Shown here: positions 1 through 9,069 of the stretch, piece after piece
Position numbering within the stretch: the stretch's first letter is position 1
Layout of the letters: each line of letters begins with the position of its first letter
Origin: Cyclobacteriaceae bacterium
GTDB taxonomy: Bacteria; Bacteroidota; Bacteroidia; Cytophagales; Cyclobacteriaceae
Length of the DNA: 64,000 bases
NCBI GenBank assembly: GCA_013141055.1
Contig: JABFRS010000001.1
Coordinates: forward strand, 2,414,567-2,478,566
Direction of reading: 5' to 3'
Position numbers and translations under genes: made by a program
Notes under the pieces: generated by a model
The model's input: the letters and a program-made list of their open reading frames with translations, nothing else
Databases searched by the model: none
What the model was told of the DNA's origin: nothing

Positions 1-228
1 AGGGTTAATTTGAAGAACATTGAATCCCAGTTAAACAACTCTTTTGCGATCCGTTGCCATCGTTCTTTTATCGTCAACGTAAATGCCATCAGTGCTATTA
101 GCGGCAATACGAATGGCTATAAATTGAAAATTAACGACACAGATTTCTTCATTCCGGTTTCACGACCAAAAGGAAAGGAAGTAATGGAGAAAATCAGTCA
201 ATTGAGAAACATGATGGAGCTTAGCTGA
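1..228 (+). CDS. LytTR DNA-binding domain, C-terminal fragment of a response regulator (5' end outside window)
   Basis: The reading frame is open from the first base, so this is the tail of a longer gene. The 75 visible residues match the end of a LytTR DNA-binding domain: the FAIRCHRSFIVN stretch is the family's R-x-HRS-(F/Y)-(I/L)VN signature, followed by an I..I.....Y.L.I strand pattern and the basic SRPKGKEV end. By family knowledge it is probably the output domain of a receiver-LytTR regulator paired with a LytS-type kinase, but the receiver is not visible. A second complete LytTR regulator lies near 45 kb. Confidence 0.85.
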   Translation, partial: RVNLKNIESQLNNSFAIRCHRSFIVNVNAISAISGNTNGYKLKINDTDFFIPVSRPKGKEVMEKISQLRNMMELS

Positions 229-365
229 TCGCCCCATTTACTTTACTCTTCGCCCCAGAAAACGATCTTCATACCAAAAAACTTGTCTCCTGCCCCAAAG
301 CAATCCTGGGTGGTGGACGGCTGTTCATAAGGCGCGTTACTTACACTCGAATCAAACACAACCTT

Positions 366-767
366 ATGAAAACCTTTTTAACACTGTCCCTCTTTTTTGT
401 AGCCATTGTTACAATGGCACAAACGAAATCTGAAGTACCAGCAAAGGAGTTTGCAATCAACTTGTCTGAAAGCACGGTTTACTTAAAGCCGGGAGAAAGC
501 AAGCAAGTGACGGTTTCCATTCTTCGCTCGAAATACTACGCCAAGGAAAGTGCTCTCCTTGGATTCTCAAGTGCTCTTCCAAAAGGAATTACAGCGCAAT
601 ACGAACCTGCAGAAGGAAAATTTGAAACTAGCGTCGTTACGATCACAGCAAATTCCACTATGACTTCCGGAATTTATCAGATAATTCTGAACGGAACTTT
701 GGCTCATAAAACAAAAGGCTCCATTCTGAAAATTTCAGTAGGAGATGATAGCGTAGCCGTGAAATAA
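366..767 (+). CDS. Small secreted protein of unknown function, Ig-like fold suspected
   Basis: A 133-residue protein with a clear Sec signal peptide (MKTFLTLSLFFVAIVTMAQ, cleavage after AQ). The mature part is about 110 residues of alternating hydrophobic strands with a central LPKGITAQYEP segment. The pattern (KPGESKQVTVSI, then VTITANSTMTSGIY) resembles immunoglobulin-like domains of the NEW3/alpha-galactosidase-associated kind, which is only an inference. There is no lipobox and no recognisable T9SS C-terminal sorting domain. It stands alone and is followed by a good intrinsic terminator, so it is probably a single-gene transcript. Confidence 0.7.
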   Translation: MKTFLTLSLFFVAIVTMAQTKSEVPAKEFAINLSESTVYLKPGESKQVTVSILRSKYYAKESALLGFSSALPKGITAQYEPAEGKFETSVVTITANSTMTSGIYQIILNGTLAHKTKGSILKISVGDDSVAVK

Positions 768-783
768 CCTCATCGATTTTTTG

Positions 784-819
784 AAAGTCCTTGCAATGTT
801 CTTTTGCAGGGACTTTTTT
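784..819 (+). terminator. Intrinsic terminator after the small secreted protein
   Basis: A 12-bp stem (AAAGTCCTTGCA paired with TGCAGGGACTTT, one G-U wobble) with a 9-base loop runs straight into a T-run. It begins 16 bases after the stop codon of the secreted protein, the expected place for a Rho-independent terminator. Confidence 0.85.
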
Positions 820-880
820 ATGCCCACTATTTTGAAAATGAGAATAACCTAAATCTCATTTCTAAATTCTACTTTTCGGG

Positions 881-1411
881 ATGAAAAAACTCAAGCTTGA
901 AGAATTGGGTCGTATTTCTATTGGCGAATTCAAGGAAGCTGAAAAAATACCCGTTTGTATTTTCCTGGATAACGTGCGCAGCTTGCATAATGTAGGCTCT
1001 GCCTTTCGGACCGCGGACGCTTTTCGTCTGGAAAAGATATACCTGACAGGAATTACAGGCACCCCGCCTCATCGTGAAATCAATAAGACCGCTTTGGGAG
1101 CAACAGAATCTGTTGAATGGGAATATGTGGAAAGTTCTGTAGCGGCCATTCGGGAAATCAAATCCCGCAACTACACCATTGTTATTATTGAGCAAACCAC
1201 CGAAAGCAGACTGCTCCAGGATTTTATTCCGGATAGGAATGGTAAGTATTGCCTGGTCTTCGGAAATGAGGTTAATGGCGTAAGTGATGAAGTGATAGAA
1301 TACGCAAATCACGCACTTGAAATACCACAGACGGGGACGAAGCATTCGCTGAATATTTCCGTGTGTGTGGGCATTGTGGTTTGGGAAATTTTCAAAAAAC
1401 TTAAATTATAA
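881..1411 (+). CDS. TrmH/SpoU-family RNA 2'-O-methyltransferase
   Basis: The protein has 176 residues, near the minimal size of SpoU (SPOUT) methyltransferases, with no substrate-binding extension. All three family motifs are present: NVGSAFRTADAF at residues 37-48 (Arg43), FGNEVNGVS at 127-135 (Glu130), and IPQTGTKHSLNIS at 148-160 (Asn158), which form the trefoil-knot SAM site. By family knowledge it 2'-O-methylates a ribose in tRNA or rRNA; the target cannot be read from sequence. The ATG start gives the usual compact N-terminus. A long opposite-strand frame over the same bases is a shadow. Confidence 0.9.
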   Translation: MKKLKLEELGRISIGEFKEAEKIPVCIFLDNVRSLHNVGSAFRTADAFRLEKIYLTGITGTPPHREINKTALGATESVEWEYVESSVAAIREIKSRNYTIVIIEQTTESRLLQDFIPDRNGKYCLVFGNEVNGVSDEVIEYANHALEIPQTGTKHSLNISVCVGIVVWEIFKKLKL

Positions 1412-1441
1412 AGCAGGCAAATTCAGGTAGGTGGGATTTAA

Positions 1442-1449
1442 TACCTTTG
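1442..1449 (+). promoter_or_regulatory. Bacteroidota -7 promoter element (TACCTTTG)
   Basis: Exact TAnnTTTG match, 23 bases before the ATG of the secreted Gly-rich protein. It lies downstream of an alternative GTG start, which argues for the later ATG. No clear -33 TTG at the usual spacing. Confidence 0.5.
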
Positions 1450-1472
1450 TAACTGACTCAATACAAAATGCT

Positions 1473-2288
1473 ATGAGGAAATTATTTTTTGTTGTGCTAA
1501 TCATGGCGGCAGCGTCCAGGGTCTTTTCGCAAGATGAAAAGGCTGTTAGTTGCGACTTAAGTTCTGTGATTACGGTTGATGGATTAGTAGATGAGTGGCC
1601 AATGAACTGGGAAGTAAGTGATGATAAGAAGTTTAGCTATAATGTTTGTACAGACGAAAACAACATTTATGTCAGAATGATGACAAAGGACGACATGATC
1701 AAAAGAAAAATTGCTCTTTTTGGAATGACAGTATGGATCGATGCAAATGGAAAGAAAAAGAGAAAACTTGGATTGAAATTTCCGACGGGAGTGGAGGCCA
1801 ATGAACGTGCAGATGCTTATATGGCAGCGAATAAGGATAGAAAAGATATGACAGCTGTGGAAAGAGATTTGGCACAGAAAGAGATTACCAGAAAATTTAT
1901 TTTGGATATTGAAGTGATGGAGCTCATTGGCTTAAGCGATAAACCTTTGACCAGTACGCGTTCAGGGATAACGAATGGCATTAAGGTAGCGATAGCAAAT
2001 GGAGCTGAAGAAAGTTATGGATATGAATTAATTATTCCCTTTAAGTCCTATCGTCTTTCAAAGGCATCCATATCAACGTTAGCAATTGGTTTTGAGACCG
2101 GTAAATATGTTCCGCCACCGGTGAAGAATAACAATCCGGGTTCTCAGTATGGTGGAGGGGGAATGTCTGGCAGCGGAATGGGTATGGGTGGTTATGGCGG
2201 CAATAATAATTACGCAAGAAGAGGAAGCTATCAAAGTAATCCGATGGGATCCTCATCATCTACATGGACATTTATTAAATTGAAATAA
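1473..2288 (+). CDS. Secreted protein with CBM9/DOMON-like N-terminal domain and Gly-rich C-terminus
   Basis: The ATG chosen gives a signal peptide (MRKLFFVVLIMAAASRVFSQ); an upstream in-frame GTG would add 14 residues ahead of it and lies before the -7 element. After cleavage, VDGLVDEWP and later VWIDANGKKKR fit the family-9 carbohydrate-binding / DOMON-like fold, in which D-E-W follows the first strand and D-x-D/N-G marks a later one. The last 60 residues are rich in Gly, Ser, Met and Asn (GGGGMSGSGMGMGGYGG), typical of a flexible surface tail. The function is unknown; a ligand-binding or surface role is inferred. Confidence 0.7.
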   Translation: MRKLFFVVLIMAAASRVFSQDEKAVSCDLSSVITVDGLVDEWPMNWEVSDDKKFSYNVCTDENNIYVRMMTKDDMIKRKIALFGMTVWIDANGKKKRKLGLKFPTGVEANERADAYMAANKDRKDMTAVERDLAQKEITRKFILDIEVMELIGLSDKPLTSTRSGITNGIKVAIANGAEESYGYELIIPFKSYRLSKASISTLAIGFETGKYVPPPVKNNNPGSQYGGGGMSGSGMGMGGYGGNNNYARRGSYQSNPMGSSSSTWTFIKLK

Positions 2289-2296
2289 GAGCAGCC

Positions 2297-3469
2297 TTGC
2301 AAAAATCTTCAGATCGTTATAATCAGAGAGGAGTTTCAGCATCTAAAGAAGATGTTCATCAGGCAATTCAGAATCTGGATAAAGGACTGTTTCCGAAAGC
2401 ATTCTGCAAAATTGTTCCGGACTTGCTGGCGGGAGATCCGGCCTTCTGTACCATCATGCATGCTGATGGTGCTGGAACAAAATCATCATTAGCATATCTC
2501 TATTGGCGGGAAACCGGAGATTTGTCGGTCTGGAAAGGAATCGCACAGGATGCCATCATTATGAATGTTGATGATCTATTGTGTGTCGGTGCGATTGGTC
2601 CAGTCTTTTTATCGTCCACCATCGGGAGGAATAAAAGCAGAATACCAGGTGAAGTTATAAGTGCCATCATTCAGGGGACAGAAGAAGTCCTGTCAATGTT
2701 GCGCTCTCACGGAATGGAAATTTACAGCACTGGAGGTGAGACCGCAGATGTCGGAGACCTTGTGCGTACGATCATTGTCGATAGCACCATCACTTCACGC
2801 ATGAGGCGCGATGAGGTAATTGATAATAGCAATATTAAAGCAGGCGATGTAATTGTCGGACTGGCATCCTTCGGCCAATCCAACTATGAATCTGAGTACA
2901 ATGGTGGTATGGGTAGCAATGGCCTCACCTCTGCGCGTCATGATGTTTTTGATAAGGAGTATGCTGTCAAGTATCCTGAATCTTATAATCAGGAAGTTCC
3001 GGAGGATTTGGTGTATAGCGGCAAATACAAAGTCACTGATACAATCCCTGAAGCACCTATTAACATTGGAAAGCTTGTTCTCTCCCCGACAAGAACATAT
3101 GCTCCAATCTTAATAGAAGTATTGAAAGATCTTCGTTCCGAAATTCATGGCATTGTTCATTGTAGTGGAGGCGCTCAGACCAAGGTCTTGCATTTTGTTG
3201 ATAATGTTCATGTTATCAAGGACAACCTTTTTGAAATTCCACCACTATTTAAATTAATTTATGAGCAGAGTGCAACCTCATGGCAGGAGATGTATAAAGT
3301 CTTTAACATGGGGCACAGAATGGAAATATATTTGCCGGAAGGCCAGGCTCAGAAAGTAATACAAATCTCAAAAAAATTTGGTGTAGATGCCAAAGTAATA
3401 GGAAGGGTAGAAGATTCTTCAAAGAAGCAATTAACCCTCAGAACTCCGGAAGGAGAATTCGTTTATTAA
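2297..3469 (+). CDS. purM: Phosphoribosylformylglycinamidine cyclo-ligase (AIR synthase), PurM family
   Basis: At 390 residues it is longer than the roughly 345-residue E. coli PurM. I recognise it as the Bacteroidota form from RYNQRGVSASKEDVH at the N-terminus, IMHADGAGTKSS (nucleotide-binding loop), DDLLCVGA and GGETADVGD. PurM converts formylglycinamidine ribonucleotide plus ATP to aminoimidazole ribonucleotide in purine synthesis. The start is a TTG eight bases after the previous stop; no ATG occurs before residue 54, and the conserved N-terminal motif starts at residue 7, so a non-ATG start seems real. It is probably co-transcribed with the gene before it. Confidence 0.85.
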   Translation: MQKSSDRYNQRGVSASKEDVHQAIQNLDKGLFPKAFCKIVPDLLAGDPAFCTIMHADGAGTKSSLAYLYWRETGDLSVWKGIAQDAIIMNVDDLLCVGAIGPVFLSSTIGRNKSRIPGEVISAIIQGTEEVLSMLRSHGMEIYSTGGETADVGDLVRTIIVDSTITSRMRRDEVIDNSNIKAGDVIVGLASFGQSNYESEYNGGMGSNGLTSARHDVFDKEYAVKYPESYNQEVPEDLVYSGKYKVTDTIPEAPINIGKLVLSPTRTYAPILIEVLKDLRSEIHGIVHCSGGAQTKVLHFVDNVHVIKDNLFEIPPLFKLIYEQSATSWQEMYKVFNMGHRMEIYLPEGQAQKVIQISKKFGVDAKVIGRVEDSSKKQLTLRTPEGEFVY

Positions 3470-3583
3470 CCGTTCTAAATCTCTTTTTGTCAGAGGTTAA
3501 AAGATGATTTTTAACCGGTCATCAAACCTTTATTTTTCTATCTCGGGAATTCTCTAAATTCATTTTCTCTAATAATTATAAAA

Positions 3584-6418
3584 ATGAAAAGATCACTGAC
3601 AACTCTTCTTTTGGTTGGGATTGTATTTTTTGCTTCAGCGCAGAAGAAATCAACAACAGCACCCGTTCAAAAGAAACCACTTACTCATTCGGTATATGAT
3701 TCCTGGAAAGATATTTCATACCGGGCCCTTACCCCTGATGGAAATTTTGCTGCCTTTACTATTAATCCCCAGGATGGCGACGGCAAGGTGATTTTTTATA
3801 ATATAAAGACATCCTCTCAGGATTCTGTTCGGCGAGCAGAAAACATAGCATTGTCCTTTGACAGTCAGCTGGCTGTTTTTAAGATCAAGCCGCAGCAGAA
3901 ACTGGTGAAAGATCTTCGTCGTCAGAAAAAGAAGAAAGAAGATATGCCAAAAGATTCTCTTGGCATTTATTCATTTGCCTCTCGCAAAACCGAAAAGATT
4001 CCCGATGTGAAGTCTTATAAAATTCCCGAAAAATCGGGCGGATGGATCGCTTATCAGCTTGAAGCAAAAAAGGAGGTAAAACCAAAAACTGATGACAAGG
4101 CAAAGCCTGAAGAAAAGAAACCAGATGAGAAAAAACCAAAAAAGAAGAAGGTCAACTCTGACGATAATGGATATACACTTGTTCTTAAGAAATCAGGCCA
4201 ACCAAAACCTGTAACGTTTGGTTATGTAAAGGAATATTCTTTTGCCAAATATGGACAGGGGTTATTGTTTTCAACTAGCGGTGACAGCTCTTCAAAAGCA
4301 GGGATTTACTGGTATGATCTCAATCTGCAAAAACTTCAATCGTTATATGAAGGAAAAAGCAAACACAAATTCAAAGGAATGGCAATCAGTGAGGATGGAT
4401 CTCAGGTTTCTTTTCTGGTAGACACTGATACCACTAAAGCTCCTGTCAGACATTTTCAACTGTATCATTGGAAGTCAGGCAGTGCGGCCGCTTCACAACT
4501 TGACATTGAACGCTCAATGGCAATTCCTCAAAATTGGATCGTGAGTGAAAATTATACACCCACTTTTTCAAAGGACGGAGGTAAATTATTTTTTGGTTCA
4601 GCACCTGTACTGGTAACGCAGGACACCACTCTTTTGACAGAGGAAATTGTAAGTGTCGAGATCTGGGGTGGTGAAGATCAATACATATACCCTCAACAAA
4701 ACAAACAAATTGATAATGAGCGAAGGCGTTCATTCGTAGCTGCAATAGACTTGAAAGAAAAGAAGATTCATCAGCTCGCGGATCGTGATGTTCCATCTAT
4801 TGAAATGGGAGATGAAGGAAATGCGTGGGTAGCACTCGGTGAAACAAATGTTCCATATCGCAAAATAACCACCTGGGATCCATCAGCCTTTAGTGATTTT
4901 TATCTTTATGATTTGCGGAAGCAGGAGCGTCGACCCATTGCAACAAAAGTAAAGGGGAATGCAAGCCTTTCACCAAAAGCCAACTATGTGCATTGGTTCA
5001 GTGCACCTGATACAGCGTGGTATGCTTATTCAGTTGCAACGGCAAAAACTTCCAGGCTAACAGATAACAAAAAGGTAAGCTTTGCTGATGAAGAAAATGA
5101 TTCTCCGGATTACCCTGGATCTTATGGATTTGCTGGGTGGACTGCAAATGATCAGGCATTTGTTGTTTATGACAGATACGATCTATGGGCTCTTGATCCT
5201 CAGAATGAAAAGGCGCCTATCAACCTCACAAAAATAGGCCGTCAGGAAAAAATTGTGTTCAGAAATATCCGCCTTGATCAGGAGGAAAGATTTTTAGATC
5301 CTGCGAAAGATCTGATGCTTTCAGCTTTTAACGAAACCACAAAAATGTCCGGGTTCTACAAGCTGTCGCTCAAAGATGGCAAGCTTACAAAACTGGTGAT
5401 GGACAATTTCAAATTTGGCGGTGTAGTAAAAGCAAAAACTGCAAATCAGATTCTTTACACCCGTGAGAACTTCCGAGAGTTTCCGGATGTATGGACTTCT
5501 GATACTAATCTGGCATCATCTAAAAAGATCACAGAAGCGAATCCACAGATGAAAAATTATCTCTGGGGAAGTGTGGAAATGGTGAAGTGGACTTCGCTAG
5601 ACAACATTCCTTTGAATGGACTTCTTTTCAAACCAGAAGGATTTGATCCAAAGAAGAAGTATCCGATGATTGTTAATTTTTATGAAAAAGAAAGCGACAA
5701 CCTTCATGCGCATGTACGCCCTGAACCGTTGCGTTCTTCTGTTAATCGCTCTGTATACAGTAGCAATGGGTATTTGATTTTTGTTCCTGACATCACATAT
5801 AAGATTGGATTCCCTGGTGAAAGTGCTCACAATTGCATTATGCCTGGTATTACTATGCTGATTGATAAAGGATTTGTAGATGAGAAGAATATAGGAGTTC
5901 AGGGGCATAGCTGGGGTGGTTATCAGATTGCTTATCTATTGACCCGAACGAATCTATTCAAAGCGGCGGAGGCAGGAGCACCGGTTGCGAATATGATTAG
6001 TGCTTATGGAGGCATTCGCTGGGGAACGGGTATCAGCAGAATGTTTCAATATGAGCATACACAAAGTCGTATCGGTGGCACATTATGGGAGAAGCCAATG
6101 CACTTTATTGAAAACTCTCCAATCTTCTTTGCAGATAAAATTCAAACACCGCTTCTGCTTCTCCACAATGATGGTGATGATGCAGTGCCTTGGTATCAGG
6201 GTATTGAGATGTATATGGCAATGCGAAGATTGAATAAGCCAGTATGGATGCTAAATTATAATGGTGAACCGCATTGGCCAGTCAAGCGTGAAAACAGAAT
6301 TGATTTTCAAACCCGCATGATGCAGTTTTTTGATCATTATCTGAAAGCAGCACCTGAATCCGACTGGATGAAAAAAGGAGTTCCCGCAGTAGAAAAAGGA
6401 ATAACCAAAGGTTACTAG
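3584..6418 (+). CDS. Secreted prolyl oligopeptidase-family (S9) serine peptidase
   Basis: The protein has 944 residues: a signal peptide (to about residue 20), a long N-terminal beta-propeller region, and a C-terminal alpha/beta-hydrolase domain. The catalytic triad is readable: Ser776 in GHSWGGY, Asp865 in NDGDDAVP, and His897 in NGEPHWP. By family knowledge it cleaves peptides in the periplasm or outside the cell. A Lys/Glu/Pro-rich stretch at about residues 163-190 interrupts the propeller and is probably a flexible insertion. It converges with the PorE-like gene, and the hairpin between them overlaps that gene's 3' end. DPP IV or acylaminoacyl-peptidase specificity cannot be decided. Confidence 0.88.
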   Translation: MKRSLTTLLLVGIVFFASAQKKSTTAPVQKKPLTHSVYDSWKDISYRALTPDGNFAAFTINPQDGDGKVIFYNIKTSSQDSVRRAENIALSFDSQLAVFKIKPQQKLVKDLRRQKKKKEDMPKDSLGIYSFASRKTEKIPDVKSYKIPEKSGGWIAYQLEAKKEVKPKTDDKAKPEEKKPDEKKPKKKKVNSDDNGYTLVLKKSGQPKPVTFGYVKEYSFAKYGQGLLFSTSGDSSSKAGIYWYDLNLQKLQSLYEGKSKHKFKGMAISEDGSQVSFLVDTDTTKAPVRHFQLYHWKSGSAAASQLDIERSMAIPQNWIVSENYTPTFSKDGGKLFFGSAPVLVTQDTTLLTEEIVSVEIWGGEDQYIYPQQNKQIDNERRRSFVAAIDLKEKKIHQLADRDVPSIEMGDEGNAWVALGETNVPYRKITTWDPSAFSDFYLYDLRKQERRPIATKVKGNASLSPKANYVHWFSAPDTAWYAYSVATAKTSRLTDNKKVSFADEENDSPDYPGSYGFAGWTANDQAFVVYDRYDLWALDPQNEKAPINLTKIGRQEKIVFRNIRLDQEERFLDPAKDLMLSAFNETTKMSGFYKLSLKDGKLTKLVMDNFKFGGVVKAKTANQILYTRENFREFPDVWTSDTNLASSKKITEANPQMKNYLWGSVEMVKWTSLDNIPLNGLLFKPEGFDPKKKYPMIVNFYEKESDNLHAHVRPEPLRSSVNRSVYSSNGYLIFVPDITYKIGFPGESAHNCIMPGITMLIDKGFVDEKNIGVQGHSWGGYQIAYLLTRTNLFKAAEAGAPVANMISAYGGIRWGTGISRMFQYEHTQSRIGGTLWEKPMHFIENSPIFFADKIQTPLLLLHNDGDDAVPWYQGIEMYMAMRRLNKPVWMLNYNGEPHWPVKRENRIDFQTRMMQFFDHYLKAAPESDWMKKGVPAVEKGITKGY

Positions 6419-6439
6419 TGATGTAAGAATTTAAGAAAG

Positions 6440-6472
6440 ACCCCTAAGGCTCTTTAGTCTTCAGGGGTTTTT
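6440..6472. terminator. Hairpin terminator between convergent S9 peptidase and PorE-like genes
   Basis: ACCCCT pairs with AGGGGT, extended by an AAG/CTT inner pair after one mismatch, and is followed on the + strand by TTTTT. On the - strand a looser T-rich stretch follows. The hairpin contains the stop codon of the PorE-like gene. Confidence 0.7.
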
Positions 6473-8471
6473 CGTCTTTGAAGTACTTGTCCTCATCATC
6501 AATGGTAGGCTCAGGTTTTTCGGTGCGAACTCCGATTGAGAGGATCTTAAATTCTGTACGACGATTGCGATCACGCCCCGCCGCATTATCGGTTCCATCA
6601 GGATTCGTGTTACGCGCGATGGGTTGTGATTCACCATAGCCCTTTGCAACTAGTCTGGCAGGAGCGATTCCTTTTTTGATCAGGTAATCTACGGTTGACT
6701 GAGCACGACGCTGAGACAATTTCTGATTGTAAGCTTCATCATCTACGCTATCGGTATGTGATCCAAGCTCAATGGTGATCTCCGGATTATCGATCAGAAT
6801 TTCATAAAGCTTGTCCAGTTCAGTGGCTGCCTCAGGTTCGATATCTGACTTATCAAATTTGAAATAAATATTCTTGAGTCTGTAATGTGCAGTTTTATCA
6901 ATGCGATCCAGCACCAGAAGAGTATCAAGTGTAATATTGGTTATTAATTCTTTTAATGATTCCAGCGGAACAGATTTTCCATTGGTGGTGTATTGTCCGC
7001 GCTTTACAAGATATCCGTCCGTTTCACCCAACAAAGTATAGTTTTCATTGGCAAAGACCCTGAATAAGAACTTGCCATCATTTCCGGTCACGAAATCCTG
7101 CATAACATCACCGCGATTATCTAAAAGAGAGACCTTTGTGTTTGGAAGAATTTCACGCGTACTATCTGTTTTCAGACTATAAGTTATTCCCTGCAGTGTG
7201 TAGTTGACAACACGAAGATTGGGATCATCATTTATAAACGTATAAATGTCATCATCTCCTTTGCCGCCTTCACGATTGGAGGTAAAGAATCCACGATCAG
7301 GTTTGAATAGAAATAATCCGAAATCATCCCCCGTTGAGTTCACAGGCTGACCAAGATTTTCAACAATTGTTTTTCCATTGGCGCGATTGACAGCGTAAAT
7401 GTCCAACATGCCATAGCCTGGATGCCCGTCGGATGAAATGTAAAGTTTACCGTTTTCAGAAACATATGGAAACATTTCATTGCCCGATGTATTGATCTCG
7501 GGCCCCATGTTTTTTACCCGGGAGAATCTTCCACGTGAATCCATCTGTGCTGTATAGATGTCCAATCCACCAAAACCTCCTTTTCTATTGGAAGCAAAAT
7601 AAAGTGTTCTTCCATCTGCGCTGAAGGCAGGTGAAGATTCCCATGAGTCAGGTTGATTGATATTAATCTGAGTGGGTTCTGTCCATGCACCGCTGCGAAA
7701 GCGGGTAAGATACAAATCAACATCATTAGCGCCTTTTCTTTTTCCGGTATTACCTTTTGCAAAGACCATCGTTTTTCCGTCCGGTGAAAAAGTAATGGTA
7801 CCAACATTTACATTAGGCGTATTGATAGATTCAGGAAGTGGGGCAATCGTGTTCACGTCCACCACGGCTCCGGAAGAAGTTGCCTTGTATAAATCAGTGT
7901 ATGGTGTTCCTGTTGCTTCGTAGATCTTTTCGTTGGAGCGGGAAGAAGTGAAGTAAAGTTCTCCGTTAAGATATGCTGGTGAATATTCACTAAAGTTGGA
8001 ATTCACGGCTTCCAGATTCTTAACACGATAATAACTTTTCTTTTCCGCGAGTTTTTCCAGATAGTCCAACCCTTTCAATTCTTTATTGGCGCGATCGCGC
8101 ATGGCATCAATAGAAGTTTCTGTGCTCAGATCTTCCAGTGTCTTTTTGGCATCAGCATATTTTCCATTTGCAACCTGCGCTTTCGCCAGGTAAAAAAGAA
8201 CAGAATCCTTATTTACACCGGGTCCGCCCGCCTTAGCATAAAACGCTTCTGATTCTTTAATACGATTTGATTGACGATAACTTTCAGCCAGGTAGTAGTT
8301 GGCTTTACCGTTGTTTGGTTGCTTGTTAAGAACCCCCCGGTAATAACTAATGACATCCTCGAATTTTCCGTATTTAAAGTTCTTTAATGCCTTTTTTTCA
8401 GGACTGCAGGAAGCCATTACCAAAATGAGAACGGCTGTGCTTATAACGGTCTTGGTTCTGTAATAAGTCAT
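6444..8471 (-). CDS. porE: PorE-like T9SS lipoprotein: TPR, PD40 propeller, CRD-like and OmpA C-terminal domains
   Basis: A lipoprotein signal ends at Cys22 (VMASC). Then come TPR-type helices to about residue 150, a WD40-like/PD40 propeller with repeated FSPDGKT and FSADGRTLYFASNR blades to about 400, a carboxypeptidase-regulatory-like beta domain to about 500, and an OmpA-type peptidoglycan-binding domain from about 535 (FKFDKSDIEPEA, then ELGSHTDS and LSQRRAQSTVDYL). This order and the 675-residue length match PorE of the Porphyromonas type IX secretion system, which anchors the machinery to the cell wall. Similar PD40/OmpA proteins exist outside the T9SS, so the symbol is tentative. It is third in a gpmI-led gene row. 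Confidence 0.75.
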   Translation of the reverse strand: MTYYRTKTVISTAVLILVMASCSPEKKALKNFKYGKFEDVISYYRGVLNKQPNNGKANYYLAESYRQSNRIKESEAFYAKAGGPGVNKDSVLFYLAKAQVANGKYADAKKTLEDLSTETSIDAMRDRANKELKGLDYLEKLAEKKSYYRVKNLEAVNSNFSEYSPAYLNGELYFTSSRSNEKIYEATGTPYTDLYKATSSGAVVDVNTIAPLPESINTPNVNVGTITFSPDGKTMVFAKGNTGKRKGANDVDLYLTRFRSGAWTEPTQININQPDSWESSPAFSADGRTLYFASNRKGGFGGLDIYTAQMDSRGRFSRVKNMGPEINTSGNEMFPYVSENGKLYISSDGHPGYGMLDIYAVNRANGKTIVENLGQPVNSTGDDFGLFLFKPDRGFFTSNREGGKGDDDIYTFINDDPNLRVVNYTLQGITYSLKTDSTREILPNTKVSLLDNRGDVMQDFVTGNDGKFLFRVFANENYTLLGETDGYLVKRGQYTTNGKSVPLESLKELITNITLDTLLVLDRIDKTAHYRLKNIYFKFDKSDIEPEAATELDKLYEILIDNPEITIELGSHTDSVDDEAYNQKLSQRRAQSTVDYLIKKGIAPARLVAKGYGESQPIARNTNPDGTDNAAGRDRNRRTEFKILSIGVRTEKPEPTIDDEDKYFKDEKPLKTKEP

Positions 8472-8508
8472 GATAGTCTAAAGGTACAAAAAAGTAAAAA
8501 CCAGTAAA

Positions 8509-9012
8509 TCAACCTTCTACCGCTGTTTTCGGTAGATATGAGGAAAGCCATGAATTTATAACCGGAACCTGCCATTGAGACATCCATTCCGCCTTCGTGG
8601 TCACCAAGTTGTTAAACGTAACAGTTTCGGCTGTTAGTGTCTTTGATTCAAACAGACTTTTCAATTCTTTAAGGTCGTGCAAAACGATCTTCCCATTCTT
8701 CAGAAATGCAATGTGAGATCGGTCGAAGAAATTAAGACTTAGAGAACCTTGCAGACTTTTAAGGTAACGAACGCTTCCATCAATAGAACATCCACTTGCT
8801 CCATGTTGTTGCTCATCCACCATCATGATAACGAATTGCTGTTGTGAGATTGTAAAAGAAGTGTGAAGGGGAGTGCCATGAGCAGACCATTGTTCACAAA
8901 GTTCTTTCAATCCTGATGAAAGCAGTTCTGTTTCAGCGGAGGTCAAAACACGGTTTGATTGATATATCCAAACGCGTGAATGATCCGGCATAGTTTCAAA
9001 AGGAAAAAACAT
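8509..9012 (-). CDS. Conserved Bacteroidota protein of unknown function
   Basis: A 167-residue cytoplasmic protein without signal peptide or membrane segment. I recognise the conserved pattern of a Bacteroidota family often labelled 'ABC transporter ATPase': SRVWIYQSNR near the N-terminus, WSAHGTPL, then GASGCSIDGSVRYLK and FDRSHIAFL. It has no Walker A or B motif, so that label is not supported here. The invariant Cys in GCSID suggests a catalytic or metal site, but this is inference. It lies between gpmI (57 bases upstream) and the PorE-like gene (37 bases downstream), all on one strand. Confidence 0.75.
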   Translation of the reverse strand: MFFPFETMPDHSRVWIYQSNRVLTSAETELLSSGLKELCEQWSAHGTPLHTSFTISQQQFVIMMVDEQQHGASGCSIDGSVRYLKSLQGSLSLNFFDRSHIAFLKNGKIVLHDLKELKSLFESKTLTAETVTFNNLVTTKAEWMSQWQVPVINSWLSSYLPKTAVEG

Positions 9013-9069
9013 TCTTGTTCAATTAAAAGATTCCTTACAACACAAACTCAACTACTTCTTCATAAGAAC

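Noticed and set aside
869..1345. 158-codon open frame on the - strand over the SpoU methyltransferase
   Set aside because: It is antisense to a gene with all three SpoU motifs, has no family pattern, and its composition is that of a shadow frame.
1473..2288. T9SS cargo protein with C-terminal sorting domain
   Set aside because: The C-terminus is Gly/Ser-rich and ends in WTFIKLK, without the type A or B sorting-domain pattern.
8509..9012. 'ABC transporter ATPase' label for this family
   Set aside because: No Walker A, Walker B or ABC signature motif is present in the 167 residues.
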